A stretch of DNA of 64,000 nucleotides from Bin5 sp965221145 (GCA_965221145.1 OZ244877.1:1054001-1118000), one strand, 5' to 3'; shown: positions 33,422 to 43,251, numbered from the stretch's first letter. Notes: a model not told the origin generated them from the sequence alone. Translations and numbers: made by a program.

Positions 33422-35014
33422 TCAACGACTGTGTAACATAAGTTCATAGATAGTGAACTGCTCGACCCTGTGTCTCTGCATCATCTCCAGACCCCGTGCG
33501 GCCAGATGCGGCTCTCTGTTTCGCAGCGGCTGCCAGGTCGGAACGATGACGAACTTTGGGCGCTGGGCTATTTTGGCGGCATCATCGGCGAGCGAGACCG
33601 GGCTTGCGAACCAGCGCGCTTCCCGCTCCAGGAGGCGGGGAAACGCAGCAGCTGACGCCGAGGTCGTGCGGCGTTCACCTGGCTCCTCATAGAGATAGAA
33701 GCGCAGGTGCCAACTCAGCGCCTGGTGGTACAGAACTGACTCGGCGGGGCTATTGCTATCCAGCCAGACAAATGCCTCCCGCAGGCCATCGTACGCGCCA
33801 TGATCGCTACCTATCGGGAGGTCGCCCCTGGCCGCGTGGACCGCGCCGGGCAGCAGAAGCACAATCCATAGCCCGATCACGGCTCGTCTCCATAAGGTGG
33901 AACGGGCAGCGAGTATCCTTGCGCCGATCCACCCGATCAGGACGGCAAAAAAGGGCGCAGTCGGGAGGAAGTATCGATCCCAGAGCGGCAGACTGGCAAC
34001 GGCATGGATACCCAAATAGGCCCCGATCCATCCACATAGCAGGACAGCAATGACCCTGGTCGCCTCCGGGAGCGCAGGCGTCTCGCACGCACTATCATTT
34101 TGCAACCGCCCGCGCAAGACCGCAAGCGCCAGCGCGACGGCCAGGACGATCCACACGATCGGATTGGCGGCCAGATACCAGAGCAGTTGGGCGATGCGGG
34201 CAACGCGGCCCGGCCATTGCGTGAGCGCGACGATCTCCAGCGCGCCATAGTTGCGTATGCCCAAATCCCAGGGCGACGGCGCGACCGCCCAGCGCAGACT
34301 GTCCCAGTATAGAATCGGCAAGACTGTCAGGGCCAACCCGCCGCCAAAGCGCAAGAGGCCGCTCGCGGCTGACTTGGCATTCAAGTTTCCCGCGAACAGA
34401 ACGGCCAGCGTCAGCGGGACGAAGAAAACGCCCTGCTGCTTGGCCATGAGCGCGCCGCCCAGGCACAGACCGGCCCAGAACGGACGCCGTCTTTGCGCCG
34501 CGTAAACTGAACAGACGCCCCCCAGCACCAACAGGGGATCGGTGAACGCGGTCGGGCTATAGCTGATCGCAAATGGATTCAGCGCATACGCCGCCGCTGC
34601 CACCAGGCCCGCGCTGGCCGTCCACGCCTGCCTGGCCATGGCGGCGACAATCGGGATCGTGAGTGTGCTGATCCCGATATTCAGCAGCCGTGCGCTCGCC
34701 TCTGACGCGCCGAATGCCTGAAAACTGGAGGCAAGCAGCCAGATGAACAGAGGTGGCTTATCTATCCACTGTTTGAGAAAATTGGGATCATCGTGCAGAA
34801 AGTGCAGCGCCCAGTAGCTGTAGAGCGCCTCATCCTGATGAAAGCGAAAGCGATCCAACATGACAAGGCGCAGAGAAAATCCCAATAGCAGCAGGAGACA
34901 GATGCACAGTTGATAGCCAGGCCCCGTCCCCGTAGTGTTGGGTAAGGGAGTGCCTGTGTGGGAAGAGACGGCAGCCTGTTGATCTGCGGCGGTGGAGTGC
35001 AATGCGAAACGCAA
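33422..35014 (-). CDS. GT39/ArnT-like membrane glycosyltransferase
   Basis: 530 residues with about eleven TM helices. The catalytic acidic pair of the PMT/ArnT fold is D61-E62 in RFHQDEALYSYWAL near the first extracytoplasmic loop, followed by DKPPLFIWLLA. These enzymes move sugars from polyprenyl phosphate to lipid or protein outside the membrane. The C-terminal ~150 residues are soluble. The acceptor is not predictable. It is upstream of, and co-directional with, the ARH-DUF1907-dehydratase operon but separated by a hairpin repeat. Confidence 0.88.
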   Translation of the reverse strand: MRFALHSTAADQQAAVSSHTGTPLPNTTGTGPGYQLCICLLLLLGFSLRLVMLDRFRFHQDEALYSYWALHFLHDDPNFLKQWIDKPPLFIWLLASSFQAFGASEASARLLNIGISTLTIPIVAAMARQAWTASAGLVAAAAYALNPFAISYSPTAFTDPLLVLGGVCSVYAAQRRRPFWAGLCLGGALMAKQQGVFFVPLTLAVLFAGNLNAKSAASGLLRFGGGLALTVLPILYWDSLRWAVAPSPWDLGIRNYGALEIVALTQWPGRVARIAQLLWYLAANPIVWIVLAVALALAVLRGRLQNDSACETPALPEATRVIAVLLCGWIGAYLGIHAVASLPLWDRYFLPTAPFFAVLIGWIGARILAARSTLWRRAVIGLWIVLLLPGAVHAARGDLPIGSDHGAYDGLREAFVWLDSNSPAESVLYHQALSWHLRFYLYEEPGERRTTSASAAAFPRLLEREARWFASPVSLADDAAKIAQRPKFVIVPTWQPLRNREPHLAARGLEMMQRHRVEQFTIYELMLHSR

Positions 35015-35138
35015 GGTTTCATCGCTATCGTTTGTCTTTGCGCAGGGAGAGAAGCTGAACTGTCGCGCAATGTGAACATTCTACTCCAGGGCAATTGGGC
35101 GTTCAAAACAACGGAGCTAAACTAAGGGGCATACGCAG

Positions 35139-35183
35139 AGGAGTGAGTGAAAAGGAAAGAGAAGAGAGAAAATTTCACTCCTC
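35139..35183. repeat. GAGGAGTGA hairpin (A family)
   Basis: GAGGAGTGA (35139-35147) pairs perfectly with TCACTCCTC (35175-35183); the loop is purine-rich. It lies between the GT39 gene and the methyltransferase gene, which diverge. Confidence 0.65.
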
Positions 35184-35203
35184 GTATTTCGGAGACAGTG
35201 GAC

Positions 35204-35992
35204 ATGGCCGACTTCACGACGACCAGGCAATTCCGCACCTGTCAGGAGATCTTTGCGCGCTGGTATCCCGGCTTCCGTAACGCCGGTGAGCAGTATCAGG
35301 ACTTGATCGCCGACCTGGTGACGCCGGAGACGCTGCTACTCGACCTCGGTTGCGGACGCACGAGCTTGGCCGCTGAGCAGATCCAGCGCGCAAAACGCTC
35401 CGTGGGCGTGGACCTGAGCTTGGCCGATCTGCAACACAACCGCGCTGTGGCCTATCCTGTCCTGGCCGACGGTGAGGCGCTCCCGTTTGCGGACAACTGC
35501 TTCGATCTGATCGTCAGCCAGTGGGCGGTCGAGCATTTCGAGCGTCCCGAGCCTGTCTTTGCCCAAATTGCCCGCATTCTACGGCCAGGGGGAAGTTGCG
35601 TCCTCTTTACCACCAACGCCAATAACTACATTCCTCTGCTGAGCCGTCTGCTGAGCGGACGGAGCCAGAGCGGGCTGATTGCGCGCCTGTTGCAGCGGCC
35701 TGAACATGAATCCTTCCCCACATATTATCGCGCCAATACAGCCGCCCTGATAGCGAAACTGTGCCAACAGACCGGACTTAGCCAGACCGCGACCGTCTAT
35801 GTCGGCAACCCATTCTACATGGCCTTTTCGCCGCTCTTGTTCTACTGCGCGCTCTTCTTTGAGAAGATCACCGACGCGCCGCGCCTCAACTGTCTGAAAC
35901 TTTATCTGTTGACCGTTCTGTCCAAAGCTGCAGCATCCAACGTTCAGCCTGAGCGCCTCCCAGCTGTCGGGCATGGCGCGCATGCCGAATAG
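35204..35992 (+). CDS. Class I SAM-dependent methyltransferase
   Basis: 262 residues from ATG 35204, with GGAGA upstream; frame upstream lies in the hairpin. The SAM-binding motif LLDLGCGRTS is at about 44-53, an acidic motif VGVDLS follows, and the post-motif SQWAVEHFERPEPVF matches Methyltransf_11. C-terminal half has a membrane-like segment (NPFYMAFSPLLFYCALFF), so it may act on a lipid. It converges on the PhyH gene (6 bp between stops). Confidence 0.88.
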   Translation: MADFTTTRQFRTCQEIFARWYPGFRNAGEQYQDLIADLVTPETLLLDLGCGRTSLAAEQIQRAKRSVGVDLSLADLQHNRAVAYPVLADGEALPFADNCFDLIVSQWAVEHFERPEPVFAQIARILRPGGSCVLFTTNANNYIPLLSRLLSGRSQSGLIARLLQRPEHESFPTYYRANTAALIAKLCQQTGLSQTATVYVGNPFYMAFSPLLFYCALFFEKITDAPRLNCLKLYLLTVLSKAAASNVQPERLPAVGHGAHAE

Positions 35993-35998
35993 CTGAAC

Positions 35999-36988
35999 TC
36001 ATCCCCAGGAGTCCACCCCCAGCAGCTTGCGCCCCAGCGGAGTCAGGCTGGCCGGCGTCTGATTCCGGTGCTCCCAATCGCGCGGATCACCCTGCCATCT
36101 GGGCATCGGACGGCACTCCTGCCACGAGAGGATGCGCGCTGCGCGCTGCGCCTCGTCCTGCTCCTGGGCCGGTGACATGGTGATATACTGGGCCAGCCGC
36201 GGCCGCGTCGAGCGGTTATGGCCGTTGCCGTGCGCCAGCAGCCGGCGCCAGATGACCAGATCACCCGCCTTGCCGTCCACCACCTTGATTTCCAGGCCGT
36301 TCATGTCGGGAAAGCGGGGATTGCGGTCGGGCGGCTGGCTCTTCACCCACTCGTAGTAGGTCCTGTGAAAGCCGGGAATACACTGGAAGCCGCCCTGATC
36401 GTCGCCTGTGTCGGTCAGGTAGAGCACGCCCTGTACGCCCAAATGGTTGGATGCGCCCCAGGTTCCGGCCTTCGGCAAGTGCGCGGCAGATGCGGTCGCC
36501 TCAGGCCGGACCGAAAGGGGCGCGGTGGTGGAAGGATCCGGGCGCCAGGTTGTGGCGATGTCATCGCCTTCTTGCAGTGGCACCTCGGCCGTGTCGATGT
36601 CCCAGTGGATCATCCCCTTGTGCCCCCACTCCGGTTTGTCCGCCCGCGCCGGGGGCTTCATGTTGGCCCGGTCCAGCGATACCCACAGCTTCGCCGTGCC
36701 CAGAATCTCACTGAAAGCCTGATGCACGCGTGGATACTGGCGGTTGTCCCACAGCGTCTGGTGCTGGTACATCTCCACCATGCCCGCCTGCGAGATCGGC
36801 GAACAGTGATCCTCACGCGTGTAAGGTTTGTACTTATACCAAGACTCCTGATCGGCCTCCTCTATCTCCAGGAATGTCCAGATTCGCTCGACCAGCGCGT
36901 CCAGATTCGCCTGCGGCACGGCATTCGGGATCACGACATAGCCGTGCTCTTCCCAGAACGCCCAATCTCTTTCACTCAGTACCGGCAT
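35999..36988 (-). CDS. Phytanoyl-CoA dioxygenase (PhyH) family oxygenase
   Basis: 329 residues from 36988, the start that fits the family N-terminus (LSERDWAFWEEHGYVVI) and follows AGGAGG, although spacing is short. ATGs at 37006 and 37045 are alternatives; the last would overlap the upstream gene by 14 bp. Fe(II) ligands are H128 and D130 in IHWDID and a distal His (H253) in LLAHGNGHN; an Arg after it binds 2-oxoglutarate. It probably hydroxylates a small organic compound. Neighbours suggest a sugar or ether-degrading pathway. Confidence 0.88.
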   Translation of the reverse strand: MPVLSERDWAFWEEHGYVVIPNAVPQANLDALVERIWTFLEIEEADQESWYKYKPYTREDHCSPISQAGMVEMYQHQTLWDNRQYPRVHQAFSEILGTAKLWVSLDRANMKPPARADKPEWGHKGMIHWDIDTAEVPLQEGDDIATTWRPDPSTTAPLSVRPEATASAAHLPKAGTWGASNHLGVQGVLYLTDTGDDQGGFQCIPGFHRTYYEWVKSQPPDRNPRFPDMNGLEIKVVDGKAGDLVIWRRLLAHGNGHNRSTRPRLAQYITMSPAQEQDEAQRAARILSWQECRPMPRWQGDPRDWEHRNQTPASLTPLGRKLLGVDSWG

Positions 36989-37031
36989 CTCTCCCTCCTT
37001 GCTCATCGCGCCCCGTTTGGGCGGGTGCGCA

Positions 37032-38186
37032 TCAGAATCGGTCATCGTCAAATCGTACCTCTTGCCCAATTTCTGCGCTGCGTAACAGCCCCTCCATCAT
37101 CTCCTGCACGATCAACCCATGGCGCAGGGGGGCTTGGCAGGGGACGCCATCCAGAATGCAGGCGATGAAATGATCGGCGATGGCGTTCCATGCCCGGCTC
37201 TTTACCTCGCCAAGTCCCTCGAAGGTGATGTCATGGGGGCGGTCGTCATTGTTGAGATCGCGCCCTGTCTGCGGTTTGGCGCCGAACTCATGCGCGGTCT
37301 CCAGGATGGCGGGCGCGACCGGGCCGTTCGTGTAGAGAGTCGGAGGCCGTATCTGCGCGCCCGCCTCTGTCCCGAACAGCTCGATCTGCAAGTCGCCGGG
37401 CTGATGGGAGGCCCAGAAGCTCTCCACCTGCAGGCCGCTCCCGTCCTGGAAACGGATGAATCCGCCTGCGTAGTCGTCAGCGGCAAATTGGCTATAGTAG
37501 CTCTCCGGCGCGGTCAATGCCTGGCTGGGCGTCTTTCGTCCGAAGTAGCCCAGCCCGCGCGGCCCGAACTTTGCACCGGCCACACCGGTCACGCTCAGCG
37601 GCTGCGGCATCCCCAGCAGCCACCAGGCCGAGTCGAGCACATGCACGCCCATGTCGCGGAAGGCCCCGCCTCCCTTGCGGATGAAGCCGGTGTTCCATGC
37701 CGGGATGCCGTTGCGGCGGATGCTGCGGGCGCGGGCATAGTATAGCTCGCCGAACGTCCCCTGCTGTGCCAGCGCGCCCATGTACTGCACTTCCGCGGCG
37801 AAGCGGGTGGAGAGAGACATCATGTTGACCACCCCGGCCGCCTCCGCCCCCTCCACCAGACGCGCGGCGGCTTCCACCGAGTCGGCCAGCGGCTTGGTCA
37901 CGAGCACGTGTTTGTCGTGGGCAACCGCCTTCAGGCCCATCGGCGCGTGCAGTTGATTGGGCGTGCCGATAAAGATCGCATCGACTTCCCGGCTGCGGCA
38001 GAGTTCGTCGAAATCGGTAAACAGGCGAATCTGATCGGGCTGTGGCAGAAGCCGGGCAAAATCGGTCATGCGCTCTTCGACCAGATCACACAGCGCCACG
38101 ACATCGGCGCGAGGATTTTTGGCCAGCGCGATGCCGTTGGGCCTCCCAATGCCCATGCCAACGACAGCTACACGTAGTTTTTTCAT
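37032..38186 (-). CDS. Gfo/Idh/MocA family oxidoreductase (second)
   Basis: 384 residues. Rossmann motif VVGMGIGRPN at 8-17, then LVTKPLADS with the catalytic-Lys region and GGGAFRDMGVHVLDSAWWLLG with the conserved His. The C-terminal RFDDDRF end overlaps the most upstream possible PhyH start, so the two are probably co-expressed. It oxidises a sugar or polyol with NAD(P). Together with PhyH and the enolase-superfamily gene upstream it forms a minus-strand catabolic run. Confidence 0.92.
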   Translation of the reverse strand: MKKLRVAVVGMGIGRPNGIALAKNPRADVVALCDLVEERMTDFARLLPQPDQIRLFTDFDELCRSREVDAIFIGTPNQLHAPMGLKAVAHDKHVLVTKPLADSVEAAARLVEGAEAAGVVNMMSLSTRFAAEVQYMGALAQQGTFGELYYARARSIRRNGIPAWNTGFIRKGGGAFRDMGVHVLDSAWWLLGMPQPLSVTGVAGAKFGPRGLGYFGRKTPSQALTAPESYYSQFAADDYAGGFIRFQDGSGLQVESFWASHQPGDLQIELFGTEAGAQIRPPTLYTNGPVAPAILETAHEFGAKPQTGRDLNNDDRPHDITFEGLGEVKSRAWNAIADHFIACILDGVPCQAPLRHGLIVQEMMEGLLRSAEIGQEVRFDDDRF

Positions 38187-38234
38187 GGAAATTCTTTGCC
38201 GCCTTTAGGGAGCGCGAGCACCTGCCCGCTGCGA

Positions 38235-39414
38235 CTATCGCTCAATCGTGAGCGCGTAATGCCCTTCGATATAAGGGTAACGCTCGGCAACGTCCTCGGC
38301 TACTTCTATACCCAGCCCCGGACGATCCGGCAGATGCAGACGCCCGCCGCTCATCTGCGGCGGCTCTGCGGCAATGCCCCATTGGAGCGGGCCTTGAATC
38401 TGACAGACCTCAAGAATCTCCAGATTGGGCAGAGCGGCGATCGCATGAGCGTGGGCCATCGCCATCAACCCGTTGTGCCAGGAGTGGGGACATTGTTAGA
38501 TGCGCCCCTGCTCGAAAGGGACGCAAGCGCTTGAGGCCGTGATGCGCTACCATCTCGGCGATGCGCACCAGTTCGGTCAGGCCGCAGATGCCCGCGTCGG
38601 GCTGGACAATATCATAGGCGCGCTGTTCAATGTACGGGCGAAACTGTTCCAACGTCGTGAAGCTTTCGCCGCCCGTCACCGGCATCTCCACGGCAGCCGC
38701 AAGTGCGGCGTAGCCGTCGATATCGCTCCACGGGATCGGCTCCTCCAACCAGGCAAAGCCCAACCGATCCAACTCCCTGGCAATCGGCAGCGCCTCGTCC
38801 ATCGTCAGGCGGCAGTTGCCGTCCAGAGCCAACTCCATGCGCCCAGCCACCTCCTGATGCAACTCTCGTACCAGGCCGAGGAAGCGATCAACCGTTACAC
38901 CGTCCCAATCCCATTGCGTGCCGATACGAAATTTCATGGCAGGAAAGCCCTGCTCGACATAACCCGTTGCCTCTTCAATCAACTGTACCGGCTGCTTGCG
39001 CCAGTCGTAACGGCAGCCGCTGGACGCGTACATGGGCACGGAGTCAGCCGGGCTGTCGCCGAGCAGTTCGCTGACCCGCTTGCCCTCGATCTGCCCGCGC
39101 AGGTCCCACAGGGCGCAGTCGATTCCGGCTACAGCCGCATCATGGGCGCGGTTCCTGCCGTTGGGATGGGGCGCGGTGGCGGCGTCTGTTGGGTCTTTGC
39201 CGATGAGCGTTGGCGCCAGCCAGTCAACCCATTCGGCGATACGCGTCGGTCCACCGTAGGCGCTGGCCTCGCCGATTCCAACCGGCCCCCCGTCCGTGTG
39301 GACCCGCACAACTGCGCAATCGGCCTTCACCGTGCGGTACTGAGCGGTGAACCACTGGCGTTCCGGTTCGTGCATGCGAGAGAGGCAAAGCGTTTCCAGG
39401 GCGGTGATTTCCAT
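38235..39414 (-). pseudogene. Mandelate racemase/enolase-superfamily enzyme disrupted by a ~34-bp insert
   Basis: ATG 39414 follows GGGAGAAG. Frame 1 encodes a normal family N-terminus, then LALDGNCR, AWLEEPI, GGESFTT and IVQPDAGICG. After HHGLKRL it diverges. In another frame, residues PHSWHNGLMAMAHAHAIAALP restore the expected C-terminus (PHSW with the catalytic His region) down to 38235. The two parts are separated by about 34 extra bases (38490-38523) that belong to the D repeat family. Restoring the original would give ~385 residues. The product lost its C-terminal active-site segment. Confidence 0.88.
38490..38523 (+). repeat. ATGCGC hairpin repeat (D family) inserted in the dehydratase gene
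   Basis: The 34 extra bases contain TTAGATGCGCCCCTGC and an arm pair GCG-c-CCCT with AGGG-a-CGC over a 7-base loop. The 25-base core agrees with the copy at 33374 at 21 positions. Outside it, both gene frames join at the conserved Leu-(Val)-Pro-His. This is the only copy found inside a coding sequence. Confidence 0.75.
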
Positions 39415-39460
39415 CTAGTCTTCTCCCGCGCCCCGTGCGGGCGGGGACGCAATGATATAG

Positions 39461-41431
39461 CTACCACGGTAGTTTGTACGACGGCTCGTTGACATAGCGG
39501 GCCGTTTTGATATCCAGTTCGATCTGCGTGGCGGGTGGGAGTTCGACCTGCAAATACAGGTCATTGACGGTCGCATCCTCCACCGTTTTTTCCACTGCTG
39601 GCGCGTGATATGCCTTGCTATCGCCTGGATATTCACCCGTTCGTTTCGTGTAGCGAACAGTCTTGAAGCGATGCTCGCCGAAGCCGCCTGCCTGCAATAT
39701 GACTATACGCGGCTCAAGCGGACTGAGGTTGACCAGCTCGACCACCGTGCGCTCCGCCTCCAGCCTGGTCACGAGCGCGGCCACGTCCGGCGGCAGGCCC
39801 GGGCGCTTACGCGTCACGTTGAAATAGCGCAACCGGCAGTGGAGGAGCCCGCCGTTGTAGATGATCTGCGGCGCGCCCAGCGTCAATTGTACAAGCGCCT
39901 CGGTGACAACGGGATTGTGCTCTTGCCAGTGGTGAATGTTCACCTGTGTGAGGTCCGCCGCATCCTCGCGAATGAGGTCCAGTCGGCGGCAGACTTGCGC
40001 GTAGGTCGAGGCCAGAATCTGCGCCGGGTAGTCGGGGTTGTCTCCCGCCAGGAAGCGCAGCCAGGGCTGTTCGTGGCCGTTGTCCTCCTTGTTGCGGAAT
40101 CCATGCACGCGCCTCCAGTCGTATTTTTCTACGCCGCGCAGCGCCTCAATCCGCTCCCAGTCGGCGGGATCCATCGACAGGTTCCAGATGGCGGTGGGGT
40201 AGACCGGCGAGAGGGGCTGATAGTCGAACCAGCCTTGGTCATTGTGCCGGTAGGGGACGACGAAGACTTCCTCGGCCTCCTCGGCCAGTTGATCCACCCA
40301 GTGCCCGCGCAGGCTCATCGCCTCCTCGCGCGGGTCGCGCATCTCTCCCAGCGCCCAAATGGCATCGTACTGGTCGTTGGCGAACTCCAAATACCTTTTC
40401 TCGCCGGTGAGCAGAAAGGCGTTTCCGCCGCTGACGATCGCGGCCATGCCGATGTTGTAGTAGCCGTGGGGCCAACTCCAGCCGTACAGTCCGCCGTACC
40501 AGCGCCCGTCCAGGTACTCGCCAATTTTGCCCGAAAGCCCCACATTGTCCGGCAGCAAGCGGGATGGCTTTGGCCGCCCTTGTTGATCAGTCTGCCCCGC
40601 CTGCTCGCTTACGGGAGTGTTGCGTGCGGCCCGTTCCCGCCAGGCGTCCACATACTCGACCATCCAGCGGCGATACTTCTCCTCGCCGGTGAGCAGAAAG
40701 GTGTTGGCGATCAGACTCGTCACCATCAGATTGCCGACCACGTCCCCTTTGCCCATGCGTTCCTGCATCGCATCGCCCATGCGACGAGCCAGGGCGGGAT
40801 CTTTCAGATCGTCGTAGTCGTAGCCCCCCGGGATGTCGGTGTAGGGCAGGCCGTAGGTGCGCATACCGGCGCTCCAACCGTAGCTCGGCTCCGGGCTGTC
40901 GGTATAACCCCAGCGAGGGCCGCCGCTGCCGTTGTGCGGCGCGCGAATTAATCTGCGCTCGGGATCGTAGTTGAGCGAGTTGGGATTCTCGTTCAGGTAT
41001 AGGCCGGCAAAGCGTCTGGCGCGTTGGCGGTTGCGCTCGTTCGTCGGGTCGGCCAGGCAGAGGAAGTAGAAGTAGATGTAGCTCTCGCCCTGGTGAAATT
41101 GATCGTAACCCCGCTCGTACTCGTCCAGGACCGGTCCGAGTTGGGTCAGCTGCCGGGTGATGGCGTCCCACTGGCGCTGGCCCAAGGTGAGCAGGTGGTC
41201 ACCGCCGCCGAGCAGGTAGTAGAGGGGCCAGTTGTAGGAACTCTCGTACAGATCATCGGCGCCGTCGCGCGAGTTTTTCCAGGTGTCGGCCCAGATCAGC
41301 GTCCCGTCGGCATGGGTGTATTTGTCCAGGAAGGGGTAGACCGACCGGTCCATCACATCAAAAAGCGTCCGCTCCAGTACAGCCCAGGCGGGCGGATCAC
41401 CGAGAGGGACGCTGGCAGTGAGAGTTAGCAC
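39461..41431 (-). CDS. Uncharacterised 656-residue protein, likely alpha/alpha-toroid glycosidase or lyase
   Basis: Starts with GTG at 41431 (GGGGG upstream), with no signal peptide. Family not recognised with certainty. Repeated helical patterns with aromatic clusters (WADTWKNSRDGADDLYES, LYGWSWPHGYYNIGM, NDQYDAIWALGEM, FLAGDNPDYPAQILA) suggest an (alpha/alpha)6 barrel, and the last ~110 residues look like a beta domain (ERTVVELVNLSPLEPRIVIL). This layout is common in polysaccharide lyases and glycoside hydrolases. Context (binding protein/permease remnant and enolase-superfamily genes) supports carbohydrate breakdown. Confidence 0.75.
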   Translation of the reverse strand: MLTLTASVPLGDPPAWAVLERTLFDVMDRSVYPFLDKYTHADGTLIWADTWKNSRDGADDLYESSYNWPLYYLLGGGDHLLTLGQRQWDAITRQLTQLGPVLDEYERGYDQFHQGESYIYFYFLCLADPTNERNRQRARRFAGLYLNENPNSLNYDPERRLIRAPHNGSGGPRWGYTDSPEPSYGWSAGMRTYGLPYTDIPGGYDYDDLKDPALARRMGDAMQERMGKGDVVGNLMVTSLIANTFLLTGEEKYRRWMVEYVDAWRERAARNTPVSEQAGQTDQQGRPKPSRLLPDNVGLSGKIGEYLDGRWYGGLYGWSWPHGYYNIGMAAIVSGGNAFLLTGEKRYLEFANDQYDAIWALGEMRDPREEAMSLRGHWVDQLAEEAEEVFVVPYRHNDQGWFDYQPLSPVYPTAIWNLSMDPADWERIEALRGVEKYDWRRVHGFRNKEDNGHEQPWLRFLAGDNPDYPAQILASTYAQVCRRLDLIREDAADLTQVNIHHWQEHNPVVTEALVQLTLGAPQIIYNGGLLHCRLRYFNVTRKRPGLPPDVAALVTRLEAERTVVELVNLSPLEPRIVILQAGGFGEHRFKTVRYTKRTGEYPGDSKAYHAPAVEKTVEDATVNDLYLQVELPPATQIELDIKTARYVNEPSYKLPW

Positions 41432-41563
41432 GAGGTTCCCCCTATTTGATGGGATAGTGGCTATCTTGATGAGCAGGCGCGACGCGCTTCAGATAGCGCT
41501 CGCCGCAATTGTGGCAGCGCCCCCAGCGAGCAGAGCTACGCTGAGGGCACTGGTACAATAAGT

Positions 41564-41591
41564 GGCAGGCAACCGAGTCGCGTTGCCTGCC
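41564..41591 (-). terminator. Perfect 10-bp hairpin downstream of the permease/binding-protein fusion
   Basis: GGCAGGCAAC (41564-41573) pairs with GTTGCCTGCC (41582-41591) over 8 bases. It lies about 20 bases after the corrected stop of the fusion gene. The minus-strand trailing sequence is only mildly T-rich. The remainder of 41432-41563 shows no gene. Confidence 0.5.
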
Positions 41592-41609
41592 AATGTGTTT
41601 CGCTAAACC

Positions 41610-43021
41610 TTAGCGGGGATTCTTAGCTCGCCACTCCTGCAACTGGCGGTTGACTTCGTTGACAATCGTCTGGGCGATCTCAGTCTTGATCGGTTCCCGG
41701 TCCACCACAAAGCCAGCGCTTCCGATGGGAAGGCTGTGTCGTTCATCTCTTTGGTGGCTTCCCACGCGCCGACCTGCTTGGCGTCGCGGTAGTAGGCGTT
41801 GAACTGGTTGCCGAACATCCAGTCGGTGTTCGGATTGTATGTGCTGGTGTCACCGGCCACGCCATCAGGGAAGCGCATCACCTGGTTGGCTTCATCTTCC
41901 CATACCCAATGCGTGCCTTCGATGCCGCGCGAGAGCAGGTTGTAGATGTAGGCATTGGTGTTGAACTCCTCCAACACCTCCATCGCCTTGCCCTGGTTCT
42001 TGGAGGTGGCGCAGATGGCGTTCATGGTGGCGGTTGCGCCGGCGGTGTCAAGAATCAGCGGCACAGTCAGATTCTTGCTCAGAAACTCGAAGCCGTAGGC
42101 GTTCTGCGCTTCAACGTCGTTGCCCGGCTTTTCCACATGATAGCCCGTGGCGTACTGGCCGGCGCGGAAGGCGGACTGGGCTTCGTCATTGGGCAGCGGC
42201 TCCAGGGGTATATAGCCTTCATCCACCCAGCGTTTGGTCGACTCGGCCGCCATCTGGAATTCGACCGACTCCACCATGTTTACAGAGGTCAGCGTGTCGT
42301 CATCGGCCTTCATGCCCAGGAAAGCGATGCCGTCATCCAGGGGATCATAGCCGTAGTACTGCGAGAGCCAGAGCCCTCTGCCCGGCGCGGCGACGAACAC
42401 AGGAGTGATGCCCTCGCCGTCACGCACGTCGGCCAACCAAGGCTCCATGTCCTCCCACTTCGTGATGGAATCGAGATCGAGGCCGTACTTTTCGGCCAGG
42501 TCCTTGTAGCTCACAATCACCCACGAAATGAAGTAGGGGAAAAATAGCATCGTCTGATAATACTTGCTCATGCGGCTGCGGTAGGCCTCATTCATCAGAA
42601 TCGCAACAGTCAGCGCGCAGATCGTGATCGTGCTGATGAACAGCAGATTCATAAGCAGCGTATTGCGGGTGATGCGAAAGGCGGCGTCGGTTCCGAATAG
42701 AAAGCGGAAGTTTTGAAAGCCGACCCACTCGCTGCCGAGGATGCCAGGATTGAAGCGATAGTCCTTGAACGCGATCACGATGCCCAACATCGGCAGGTAG
42801 GCGAAGATGAAGAGCAACACGACTCCGGGCAGGGACATGGAAATCAGCGAAAGATTCGTCTTGAACTCTCGCTGGTTGCCGAAAACACGGCGGGCAGTTC
42901 GTTCGAACGCAGAAGACGCTTGCTCCGTCCGCTGTGGCTTGGTCGCCGAGGCAGCCTGCCTTCCCAACTGCTTCTCGTTAATTGCAGTTCTTTCCTTTGC
43001 CCACATAAGATTGCATATCAA
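41610..43021 (-). pseudogene. LplB-type permease fused to the C-terminus of a sugar-binding protein
   Basis: Residues 1 to ~165 are a permease N-terminus: LSLISMSLPGVVLLFIFAYLPMLG, then FRITRNTLLMNLLFIST and FFPYFISWVIVS. At about 42515 the sequence switches, in frame, to the middle of an extracellular solute-binding protein (YKDLAEKYGLDLDSITKWEDM, then AQNAYGFEFLSKN). The permease C-terminus and the binding-protein N-terminus with signal peptide are missing, and a second permease is probably gone too. A one-base G contraction near 41713 would restore the C-terminus GFVVDREPIKTE ending at 41610. The product cannot work as either protein. Possibly a deletion junction. Confidence 0.85.
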
Positions 43022-43245
43022 AAGTGGCTTTAGCGGATTGCCACAGCGGCATTCAGGCTGAGAGCCTAAGATCTGAATTAGTCAAGGTGTTTGTTGCCCT
43101 GATCACGACTTGCGCGGTCGGGGCAGCAAGTTTGAGGATGGCGGCAAACCGCCCTTTGCCGAACGAAAGCAAGGCTACACGACGCCCGAATCTTTGTCAA
43201 GTTTTTCACTATCCCTAAGAAATAGTGTATCTAACATAAATATAT

Positions 43246-43251
43246 TATAAT
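43246..43251 (+). promoter_or_regulatory. TATAAT -10 element upstream of the S9 peptidase gene
   Basis: A perfect TATAAT at 43246-43251 sits in an AT-rich stretch, with no clear -35 at 17 bp. It is 54 bases before the ATG at 43305, whose ribosome site GAGGAGG is ideal. The rest of the 283-bp spacer 43022-43304 shows no gene. Confidence 0.4.
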
